NCBI GenBank assembly: GCA_964459305.1
Contig: CAYWNA010000273.1
Location: 1-17,616 of the forward strand
Source of the DNA: CAYWNA01 sp964459305
Lineage (GTDB): Bacteria; Planctomycetota; Planctomycetia; Pirellulales; Pirellulaceae
Reading direction: 5' to 3'
DNA length: 17,616 bases
Shown: positions 1 through 6,952 of the stretch, one piece after another
Layout of the letters: the number at the start of each line of letters is the position of its first letter
Numbering within the stretch: position 1 is the stretch's first letter
Notes under the pieces: model-generated
The model's input: only the letters and a program-made list of their open reading frames with translations
The model's database searches: none
Told to the model about the DNA's origin: nothing
Made by a program: the position numbers and the translations under genes

Positions 1-101
1 GTAGCCGAACTCGCCAGACTTTGGTTTTTCCCTGCGCAGACCAAAGTCTGGCGACTTCGGCTACATGCGGAAAAGTGTCAATCCTGGCCGCGGGAGGTAT
101 A
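1..101 (+). repeat. Compound palindromic repeat, copy A (cut by left edge)
   Basis: The core is an imperfect palindrome. The arm at 1-24 (starting GTAGCCGAACTCGCCAGA) pairs with 41-64 (ending CTGGCGACTTCGGCTAC) around a 16-nt loop containing CCCTGCGC. Only position 10 of the arm fails to pair (C opposite C). A 37-nt tail follows at 65-101 and includes GTGTCAATCCTGGCCGCGGG. The same tail occurs inverted at 17562-17598 with 36 of 37 bases matching, and in weaker form (28 of 37) at 8626-8662. The window begins exactly at the first base of the core, so a left tail, if present, lies outside. No protein is supported here. A REP- or MITE-like nature is inferred. Confidence 0.9.
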
Positions 102-512
102 GGTCCAAAACGCGAGCGAAGGGAATCCAGGAGGTCTGCACAAAGGATGTATGCGTCAATTGCCCTGAAACGCCGGTGCCGGGCTGTAGTGGTGTGCAAT
201 CGTGTGTTGCCAAGAACTTCCCATAAATTTTTCTTGACGGGGAATTTGATTTCGACCCGTGTCTTGGTAGACTATCTTACTTCCAACAAAATCCTACCAG
301 GTTGAACCAGACCTGCACTCGGCACGTATTAGGGGTCGGTTGAGCATGCCTTGACGGCCACCCCGCACGTGTACCGAGCGCGACGTTGGTACGGGTGTTA
401 ATGGCACACAGTCCTTCGTCTCCGATGTGACGGCCAGATTGAATACCTGTACTGTCTGTCATTCGTCACCGAGAATTCTGCACAATTGGGCTTTAGATTG
501 GTTAAGTGAGGT
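102..512. other. Intergenic, no gene seen
   Basis: About 410 nt between repeat copy A and the ABC ATPase gene. The open frames here are short, have no recognisable protein features and no convincing ribosome binding sites. The promoter of the downstream operon should lie in this stretch, but I could not find a -35/-10 pair with acceptable spacing that I would defend. The sequence is less GC-rich than the genes. Confidence 0.5.
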
Positions 513-1262
513 ATGGCTGACAAAAAAGACAAACATCCGATGATCGAGGCCGTGGGCCTCTCGAAGTTCTACGGTCCATTCGCCGCCGTTAAGGATGTGT
601 CATTCGAGGTGTACAAAGGCGAGTTGGTCGCCTTTCTCGGACCGAACGGCGCCGGGAAAAGCACGACGATGAAGCTGCTGACGGGCTACCTCGCCGCTTC
701 GGAGGGCGTGGCCCGAATCGCTGGTCATCACATGACTACCGACCGCCTGGCCGGTTCGGCCCGTCTCGGTTACCTGCCGGAGAACGGTCCTCTGTACCCC
801 GATATGACACCGGACAGTCTGCTTAGTTTTTTCGCCGATGCCCGCGGCTTGTCGCGCGAACGCCGTGAGGAACGCATTGACGCGGTTGTCGAACTCTGCC
901 AACTCGCCACGGTGTTTCACAAGCCGATTAGCAAGTTATCGAAAGGCTATCGGCAACGCGTTGGCATGGCTCAGGCGCTGCTCCACGAGCCGGAGGTCCT
1001 GATCTTGGACGAGCCGACAGTTGGCCTGGATCCCAACCAGATTCGCGAGATGCGGACCACGATGCGGAAATTGGGTGAGGAAAAGACGATCCTGCTATCC
1101 ACGCACATTTTGCAGGAGGTCCAGGCCATGGCCAGCCGCGTGATCCTGATTGATGAGGGACGGCTGGTGTACGACGGGCCTGTGTCGGAGTTGGCCGAAG
1201 GCGAAGGCGGCTTGGAGGGTGCGTTCAAACGTCTGACGACTTCGGAGGCGAGTGCCGCCTGA
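513..1262 (+). CDS. ABC-2 type transporter ATP-binding protein (GldA-like)
   Basis: This 249-residue protein is a complete ABC ATPase subunit, which would hydrolyse ATP on the cytoplasmic face to drive the permease encoded next. The Walker A motif is GPNGAGKST at 43-51. The signature motif is LSKGYRQR at 142-149, Walker B is VLILDEP at 162-168, the D-loop GLDP follows at 171-174, and the switch histidine is in STH at 196-198. The Q-loop position reads YLPEN (about 87-91), with Glu in place of Gln, as often seen in the DrrA/GldA-type subfamily. The start at ATG 513 has GAGG at 508-511, unusually close; a Met at residue 10 lacks any Shine-Dalgarno sequence, so I keep the first. The permease gene starts 75 nt downstream on the same strand, and the gene order matches GldA-GldFG-DUF4340 cassettes. 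The substrate is unknown. Confidence 0.93.
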   Translation: MADKKDKHPMIEAVGLSKFYGPFAAVKDVSFEVYKGELVAFLGPNGAGKSTTMKLLTGYLAASEGVARIAGHHMTTDRLAGSARLGYLPENGPLYPDMTPDSLLSFFADARGLSRERREERIDAVVELCQLATVFHKPISKLSKGYRQRVGMAQALLHEPEVLILDEPTVGLDPNQIREMRTTMRKLGEEKTILLSTHILQEVQAMASRVILIDEGRLVYDGPVSELAEGEGGLEGAFKRLTTSEASAA

Positions 1263-1337
1263 ACGGTGGCGTGGACGGATCATTCGTTGGCACGTGTATA
1301 TGTGAATCAAACCTTACGACGAAGTTGAGAAGAAGCT

Positions 1338-4300
1338 ATGTTCAGTTCTCTGGTCTCTTTGTTGCTCCGAGATCTCATTTTCGTGGCAATATTGGCAGCG
1401 ATTGTGGCGCCGTTGTGCATCTTCATGCGGGCCACGTTTGCCGTACTGAAACGGAATTTTGTGGGCTATTTCAGCAACCCCACAGGTTACGTGTTCTTGT
1501 GTCTGTTTGTGCTGCTTACGTCCTTTGCGGCGTTTTGGCCGCATGAATTCTTCAACGCCAACTTGGCCAACTTGGATCAGCTCAACCGGTTCCTGCCGTA
1601 CATCATGCTGATCTTCATCCCGGCGATCACGATGGCTATTTGGGCCGAGGAGCGGCGGCAGGGCACCGACGAATTGCTGTTGACGCTTCCGGCCGCTGAC
1701 TTTGATGTTGTCGTCGGCAAGTACTTGGCGGCGGCGTCGATCTTCACCGCATCCCTTCTGTTCTCGCAGGTGTGCAATTTCTTCGTCCTGGGCTGGCTAA
1801 CCCTGGGGGATCTGGATACCGGGCTATTCTTCTCCACCTACTTCGGATACTGGCTGGTTGGCATGGCCATGTTGTCCGTGGGCATGGTCGCGTCGTTCCT
1901 AACGAGCAACCTGACCGTCGGGTTCATCTTGGGAGCGGCGTTCAACGCACCTCTGGTGTTTGCAGTCCACGCCGATACGATCGTGCCGTGGCCCGGGCTG
2001 GCTCGCCTGATCTCCGATTGGAGTATCGGGGGACAGTATGACGATTTCGGCCGTGGCGTAATTAGCCTGTCGTCCGGTACTTACTTCATCCTGGTGGCCG
2101 TTGTCGGTATGTACCTCAGCATGGTGCTGATCGGCACCAGGCATTGGTCTGGCGGACGAGACGGCACATCGATGCTGGGACATTATCTGGCCCGCACGAT
2201 TGCCTTGGCCGTGATCGCGTTGGGCGTGAACTACGTGTGCACCAACGCGGGCCTGCTGAGCAGCGCCCGCGGCGATTTGACCGAGGGCAGCGTCAGCTCG
2301 TTGTCGGCCGATACCAAGCGATTGATGAATGAATTGGAGGCCGAGCACACGATCAACATCGAGGCGTTCATCAGCGGCCAGGTGCCGCAGTCCTACGCAA
2401 AGACGAAATCCGATCTGATCTCGATGCTGAAGGAGTTCTCGGCGACGAAGAAGGACAGCGTGAACGTCCGAATCTACGTATTGGACGAGGGCAGTGAGGA
2501 ATCTATCGAGGTCACTGCCATGGCCGAGGAACGCTACGGCATCGAGCCGCAATTGGTGCGGACGAGGACACGCGGAGCGATCAAAGACGACGAAATCTAC
2601 TTGGCCGCAGCATTCACTTGCGGCTTGGAGAAGGTAGTGGTCCCATTCTTCGACTATGGCATTCCCGTCGAGTACGAGTTGATCCGATCGATATCCACGG
2701 TTGCCAGAAAGGAACGAAAGAAGGTCGGGATTGTGCGCACGGACGCTCAACTGATGGGCGGTTTTTCGTTCGCCGGAGGCAGGCCCCAGACCTTTCCGAA
2801 ACAAGCACTCGTTGAAGAATTGGAAAAGCAGTACGACGTAGAAGAAATCGATCCCAGCAGCCCAATCGAAGAAGACACCTACGACGTGATGGTCGTCGTG
2901 CAGCCTTCGTCGCTCAGCCCCGAACAGTTTGATACCGTCGTCGAAGCTGTCCGAAACGGGCAGCCGACGGCGATCTTCGAGGATCCGCGACCGATTTTCC
3001 TGACCCTGGCCCCGGCCACCGGTGAACCAAAACAGCCACCCGGTGGCATGAATCCCATGATGATGCAGCAGCAACAAGGGCCTCAACCCAAAGGCGATAT
3101 CCAGAAGCTGTGGAACATGCTGGGATTGGACGTGCCCGGCGGAACACCGGGAATGCCAATGAATCCAATGATGGGGGGAATGCCGTTGTTCAACCCCGAC
3201 CTAGCTTGGCAGAGATTCAATCCTTACTTGAAACTGCAGATCGAAGGTATTCCGGACCAGTGGGTGTTCTGCCGTGAGAATGCACCCGGCGGCGAAGGGT
3301 GCATCAATCAGGATTCGGCAATCACTTCCGGTCTGGACGAGATTTTCTTCCCTGTCCCCGGTGTGATTAGGCCGTCGACAGATAGTGAGTTGAAGTTCAC
3401 CAAGCTGGTCACTACCGGAACGCTCGCGGGAACGATCAAGTATGAGGACTTCATGCAGAACCGGGGCGATCCGTTCCTGTTGAAGGCCGCTCAAGGCAAA
3501 GAAGAGGGCGCCCAAGTCATCGCCGCGCGCATCACGGGCGTTTTAGAGGATGACCAGATGATGTCGGACGCCGGTTTCGAAGTCGCGCAAGCCGACGAGT
3601 CCACTGACGAGAGTGGCGGCAGCGACGTGGAGGCTTTCGAAGCGATGGCCGAGTCCGTCTCGGAGGACGCGGAGTCGGGCGAAACGGAAGAAGCGGAAGG
3701 AGAGCAAGAAAAGAAACGCGAGATCGACGTGGTCTACGTGGCGGACATCGACTTGATGATCTCGACGTTCCTTCGCATTCGGGCCCGTCCCGACGAGGAC
3801 GAGGAGATCAACTGGGAGTTCGAAAACGTAACTTTCTTGTTGAACATCGTCGACGTGTTGTCCGGTGCCGACGATTTCATCGACATTCGCAAGCGAAAGC
3901 CCCGGCACAGCACTTTACGATTGGTGGAGTTGCTTGAGCAGGACGCACGCGGAAACGAATTTGAGGAACGCGTCAAGTACCAGAAGGATTTCGATGACGA
4001 GATCAAGAAGATCGAAGACGAGAACAAGAAGGTGATCGACAAGTTCCAGAAGGAACTGCAGGATATGGAAAAGAAGCGGGCCGAAGCCGGCGAGCTCGGG
4101 ATCAGCCTGGAAGAATTCCTGCAGGCGAGACAGAAGGTGGAGGTCGAGCAAGCAAGACTGAACCGAAAACTGGAAGTACAACGGGAGAGGTTGCAGCGTC
4201 AGCGAGACGACAACATCGATCGAATTCAGCGCAAGGTTGATTTGGAGGTCGCTCAGATCAAGAACTGGTACAAGTTCTTGGCCGTGGCGTTGCCGCCTAT

Positions 4301-4385
4301 CCCGCCGCTGTTGGTTGGACTGATCGTGTTTGCACGGCGTCGCCTACGGGAACGCGAAGGCATCGCGAAATCGCGTTTGCGGTAA
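1338..4385 (+). CDS. ABC-2 permease fused to GldG-like accessory domain
   Basis: A 1015-residue membrane protein joining what are usually two polypeptides. Residues 10-30 are an extra N-terminal hydrophobic helix. Residues 31-270 form a GldF-like ABC-2 permease with several helices and the conserved stretch EERRQGTDELLLTLP at 104-118. After another helix (about 285-302) a GldG-type region starts with ARGDLTEGSVSSLS (310-323) and continues with a probable extracytoplasmic domain to about 560. A Met/Pro/Gln-rich stretch follows (568-618), with NPMMMQQQQ and NPMMGGMP. Residues 745-795 are very acidic, 875-975 form a charged heptad-like coiled coil, and 978-998 are a C-terminal helix ahead of an Arg-rich tail. 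The GldA-like gene lies upstream and the DUF4340 gene downstream. The complex is inferred to move or extract an envelope component; gliding itself is not implied. GAGAAGAAG precedes the ATG. Confidence 0.88.
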   Translation: MFSSLVSLLLRDLIFVAILAAIVAPLCIFMRATFAVLKRNFVGYFSNPTGYVFLCLFVLLTSFAAFWPHEFFNANLANLDQLNRFLPYIMLIFIPAITMAIWAEERRQGTDELLLTLPAADFDVVVGKYLAAASIFTASLLFSQVCNFFVLGWLTLGDLDTGLFFSTYFGYWLVGMAMLSVGMVASFLTSNLTVGFILGAAFNAPLVFAVHADTIVPWPGLARLISDWSIGGQYDDFGRGVISLSSGTYFILVAVVGMYLSMVLIGTRHWSGGRDGTSMLGHYLARTIALAVIALGVNYVCTNAGLLSSARGDLTEGSVSSLSADTKRLMNELEAEHTINIEAFISGQVPQSYAKTKSDLISMLKEFSATKKDSVNVRIYVLDEGSEESIEVTAMAEERYGIEPQLVRTRTRGAIKDDEIYLAAAFTCGLEKVVVPFFDYGIPVEYELIRSISTVARKERKKVGIVRTDAQLMGGFSFAGGRPQTFPKQALVEELEKQYDVEEIDPSSPIEEDTYDVMVVVQPSSLSPEQFDTVVEAVRNGQPTAIFEDPRPIFLTLAPATGEPKQPPGGMNPMMMQQQQGPQPKGDIQKLWNMLGLDVPGGTPGMPMNPMMGGMPLFNPDLAWQRFNPYLKLQIEGIPDQWVFCRENAPGGEGCINQDSAITSGLDEIFFPVPGVIRPSTDSELKFTKLVTTGTLAGTIKYEDFMQNRGDPFLLKAAQGKEEGAQVIAARITGVLEDDQMMSDAGFEVAQADESTDESGGSDVEAFEAMAESVSEDAESGETEEAEGEQEKKREIDVVYVADIDLMISTFLRIRARPDEDEEINWEFENVTFLLNIVDVLSGADDFIDIRKRKPRHSTLRLVELLEQDARGNEFEERVKYQKDFDDEIKKIEDENKKVIDKFQKELQDMEKKRAEAGELGISLEEFLQARQKVEVEQARLNRKLEVQRERLQRQRDDNIDRIQRKVDLEVAQIKNWYKFLAVALPPIPPLLVGLIVFARRRLREREGIAKSRLR

Positions 4386-4487
4386 CATCGGTTCGTTTCA
4401 GGGACCACGAGTCTCTTTTTGAGTCAGGGGATACATCAAGCCAGATCCTGCCAACGCGGCGGGAGACGTTTGGAGGAAACAAGAGAT

Positions 4488-6221
4488 ATGAGCGAAGGGG
4501 TAAAAACGATCATTTTTGCGATTGTCGCTTTAGTGGTCGCCGTAGCAGCAGTGGTTTCCCGTCCCAGACAGGAAGAGTTGAACGTTCGCGAAGGCATTGG
4601 CAAACCGCTGTTCAAAGAGTTTGACGATCCGTCCAAAGCGGCCAGCATGAAAATCGTTAAGTACGACGAGGAGCTGGGCCAGATCAGCACGTTCGAAGTC
4701 GCTCGCGACAAGAAAACCGGCGCCTGGGTCATTCCTTCTCATGCGAGTTATCCGGCGGATGTGAAGGAGCGCATGCGCGATGCCGCCCTAATGCTCGTCG
4801 ACCTGCCGATTTTAGGGGTTCCTACCGAGATGCCGGGCGAGCACAGCCTGTTCGGTGTGGTCGCGCCCGACAAAGACAAGATAGACGTGGGCGAGGAGGG
4901 CGTGGGAGTTCTGGTCACTTTCGAAGACAAGAAGGGCCAGGATGTCGCCAGCTTGGTAATCGGCAAGAAAGCAAAGGATCGGGAGGATCAACGTTTCGTC
5001 CGCATTCCGAGACAGGACGCCGTATACGCTGTCAAGATCGACCCGGACAAGCTCTCTACCAAGTTCGAGGACTGGATCGAGAAAGACCTGCTGCAGTTGG
5101 AATCGTGGGATATCGAGGATGTGGCCATCAAGAATTATACGGTCGACCGAACTTTGACCGCGCTTCAACTCGACCAGAAGTTCGATTTCGACGCCCAATA
5201 CAAAGATGCGGAGTGGAAGCTCGTCAATTTGACGGAATACAAGAACGGCCAGCCCGTCGTCGGCGCATTGGGGTCGGATGAAGAGCTGAACAAGGACAAA
5301 TTGAACGACCTGAAGACGGAGGTTGACAAGTTGGAGATCGTGGATGTTTTCCGCAAACCCGCGGGTCTCGGTCGCGATCTCAAGGCTGGCGAAGACTTCA
5401 AGAACAATAAGGAAGGTCGTGCAGATTTCTCGAAACGTGGCTTTTACGTCGTTCCGTTCAAAGGCGCCGTGGAGTTATTCAGCGCGAACGGCGAAGTCCA
5501 TGTCGGAATGAAAGACGGCGTGCAATATGTGCTGCGATTCGGAGAGACGGTAGCTGCTTCGAAAGACGAAGAGACCGAAGGGGAAAACCGTTATCTGTTC
5601 GCCATGGCCCGTGTGGATATGTCGAAGCTTCCGGCTCCCGAATTGGAGGATCTGCCGGAGGCGGGCGAGGCGAAGGTAGAGGACAAAGACGCGGATGCTT
5701 CTTCGGGTGAGACGTCGGCGGACTCCACCACTAGCGCGGAGGCAGACGCTACGGAGACGGCCGAGGCTGAAAGCAAGGACGAGGAAGAGGCCAAGGTAAA
5801 ATCGGACGAATCCAGCGACAGCGACGCTGACGCCGACAAAGAAGCCAAGAAGAAAAACAAGGACTCAGATGACGATGAGCCCAAGGCGGATGAATCCAAT
5901 GATGCTGGTGCCGACGAAGAGCCGGAGGACAAGGAAGCCAAAGAAGCGGAAATCGAAAAGGAGCGTGAGCGAATTTCGAAGGAGAACGAACGGAAACTGA
6001 ACGAGTACAACGAGAAGGTCAAGAAGGCCAAAGAGAAAGCCGCCGAACTGAACACGCGTTTCGGCGATTGGTATTACGTCGTCTCCGAAGAGCAGTACGA
6101 GAAAATCTTCCTGGGCCTGGACGACTTGGTCAAGACTAAGGAAAGCGAGGAAGTGGAAGGCGACGGCGTGGATGCTTTCCGCAACCTGCAAGACGAAGGT
6201 CTGAAGAAGAAAGAGGATTGA
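4488..6221 (+). CDS. Membrane-anchored DUF4340 protein with acidic insert
   Basis: A 577-residue protein with one N-terminal membrane helix (residues 6-23) and the rest probably outside the cytoplasm. Residues 30-380 match the DUF4340 pattern, including TGAWVIPSH (77-85), the LFGVVAPD stretch (121-128) and repeated beta-rich segments. Residues 386-490 are a low-complexity Asp/Glu/Ala/Ser/Lys region, and 484-522 are a Lys/Glu coiled coil. The family's closing motif RFGDWYYVVSEEQY (524-537) returns after these, so the acidic block looks like an insertion before the end of the domain. ATG 4488 was chosen because GGAGG (4472-4476) sits 11 nt upstream; the frame stays open back to 4419, but the added 23 residues are polar and unlike the family. 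DUF4340 genes commonly follow GldA/GldG transporter genes, so a role as partner of the ABC complex is inferred; its biochemical function is unknown. Confidence 0.87.
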   Translation: MSEGVKTIIFAIVALVVAVAAVVSRPRQEELNVREGIGKPLFKEFDDPSKAASMKIVKYDEELGQISTFEVARDKKTGAWVIPSHASYPADVKERMRDAALMLVDLPILGVPTEMPGEHSLFGVVAPDKDKIDVGEEGVGVLVTFEDKKGQDVASLVIGKKAKDREDQRFVRIPRQDAVYAVKIDPDKLSTKFEDWIEKDLLQLESWDIEDVAIKNYTVDRTLTALQLDQKFDFDAQYKDAEWKLVNLTEYKNGQPVVGALGSDEELNKDKLNDLKTEVDKLEIVDVFRKPAGLGRDLKAGEDFKNNKEGRADFSKRGFYVVPFKGAVELFSANGEVHVGMKDGVQYVLRFGETVAASKDEETEGENRYLFAMARVDMSKLPAPELEDLPEAGEAKVEDKDADASSGETSADSTTSAEADATETAEAESKDEEEAKVKSDESSDSDADADKEAKKKNKDSDDDEPKADESNDAGADEEPEDKEAKEAEIEKERERISKENERKLNEYNEKVKKAKEKAAELNTRFGDWYYVVSEEQYEKIFLGLDDLVKTKESEEVEGDGVDAFRNLQDEGLKKKED

Positions 6222-6271
6222 GCAGAGTGGGATTCGTCGGGCTGCCGGCCTGGCGAGCGCTCAGTCGCACG

Positions 6272-6309
6272 AGGCCCCCGGTTTCTTCGCAGAAACCGGG
6301 GGCCTTTTT
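6272..6309 (+). terminator. Rho-independent terminator of the ABC operon
   Basis: A perfect 15-bp GC-rich stem, AGGCCCCCGGTTTCT (6272-6286) against AGAAACCGGGGGCCT (6291-6305), with a 4-nt TCGC loop and a run of five T at 6305-6309. It lies 51 nt after the DUF4340 stop codon. Read from the other strand there is no T-run after the stem, so it acts on plus-strand transcription. Confidence 0.95.
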
Positions 6310-6336
6310 GCAGTAGCGTCGGAGCGCGAACCGCCT

Positions 6337-6903
6337 TCAACGCATGGCGGTATCGCCAGTTGTGCATAGGCTCCGCATTCGTAGCAGGAGTTCGATTTCG
6401 CCTTCCGGAAACTTGGGATCGTGCAATTCGCTCAAAATGGGTTCGATGTTGGTGATCTCCTCGCTGGCGGCTCTCTCTTCGAGCAATTTCAGCATCTCTG
6501 GCTGAATGTCTACCGCCAGCACACGACCGGCGGGGCCGACCATTTTGGCCAACTGCAATGTGTAATACCCGTTGCCGCATCCGATGTCACAAACCGTGGT
6601 TCCTCGCTTCACGCCAAGGTTGGCCAACACCAGCGAGCAACGTTCTTCCTGCTCTCGTTTGTCTCGCACCAACCACGGGGCTCCGCGGGAGTGCATTGTC
6701 GTTGCAATGCGACGGCCTTTGTAGTGCGTGAGGGGCGGTGGAATCGTCGACGGATCGGGGGGCGGTTGCGCGACCAGCGATTCGGAAAATGTAAGCAAGA
6801 CCAGAAGGCACGGCGCGAGCGTTTTCGCTGGAGAGCTGATGCATGAATGGGGTCGGGTGTTCAGAAGTTCATTTTTCGCGGCCATGCGTTCTTCCGTTAC
6901 CAT
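6337..6903 (-). pseudogene. Truncated secreted SAM-dependent methyltransferase (remnant)
   Basis: The open frame encodes 188 residues. A hydrophobic signal-like segment, TLAPCLLVLLTFSESLVAQ (about 29-47), is followed by a class I methyltransferase start: motif I is CDIGCGNGYYTLQLAK, then GRVLAVDIQPEML with the acidic residue that binds the SAM ribose. The frame then reads EGEIELLL and ends in RMRSLCTTGDTAMR, where related planctomycete proteins, as I recall them, continue for roughly 80-90 more residues beginning with a DVYHEF-like segment. The C-terminal half of the fold is therefore missing. The first ~20 residues (KNELLNTRPH and neighbours) are encoded by the 6849-6946 hairpin, so the native start is probably also lost. 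An ATG in another frame at about 6842-6844 gives a plausible older signal-peptide start (MHQLS) and hints at a frameshift, but this is speculative. No Shine-Dalgarno sequence is convincing. I regard it as a decaying gene. Confidence 0.72.
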
Positions 6904-6946
6904 GCCGTCCTCCCCGCGAAAAGTAAATTTCTGAACACCCGACCCC
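6849..6946. repeat. Hairpin element with 33-bp inverted arms (REP/MITE-like)
   Basis: The left arm 6849-6881 begins GGGGTCGGGTGTTCAGAA, and the right arm 6914-6946 ends TTCTGAACACCCGACCCC. The outer 18 bp and inner 9 bp pair perfectly, and 30 of 33 positions match overall. Two of the three mismatches would be G-U pairs in RNA. A 32-nt loop (6882-6913) holds the two Met codons available to the methyltransferase frame. The element ends 7 nt from the stop of the DoxX-fusion gene. It looks like a short non-autonomous mobile hairpin, of the kind moved by IS200-like (RAYT) transposases; that origin is inferred and no transposase gene is present in the window. Confidence 0.75.
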
Positions 6947-6952
6947 TACGGC

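Noticed and set aside
234..280. Possible promoter upstream of the ABC operon
   Set aside because: TTGACG at 234-239 and TTGATT at 246-251 have no well-spaced -10 box of acceptable quality.
21..305. Open frame running out of repeat copy A
   Set aside because: It begins in the palindrome, has no motif or ribosome binding site and is Arg/Cys-rich like noncoding frames; the similar frame at 8582-8821 is rejected for the same reason.
1899..3086. 395-residue minus-strand open frame
   Set aside because: It lies wholly opposite the ABC permease-GldG gene, has no family resemblance and a composition (His/Arg/Gln-rich) typical of antisense shadows.
4419..4487. N-terminal extension of the DUF4340 protein
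   Set aside because: The 23 extra residues are polar and precede a natural membrane-anchor start that has GGAGG at proper distance.
5591..6055. Ser-rich minus-strand open frame
   Set aside because: It is the complement of the acidic low-complexity block of the DUF4340 gene; the Ser/Ala richness is a by-product of Glu/Asp codons.
6330..6351. ACCGCC...GGCGGT inverted repeat next to the methyltransferase stop
   Set aside because: A 6-bp stem with a 10-nt loop is common by chance in GC-rich DNA and has no T-run.
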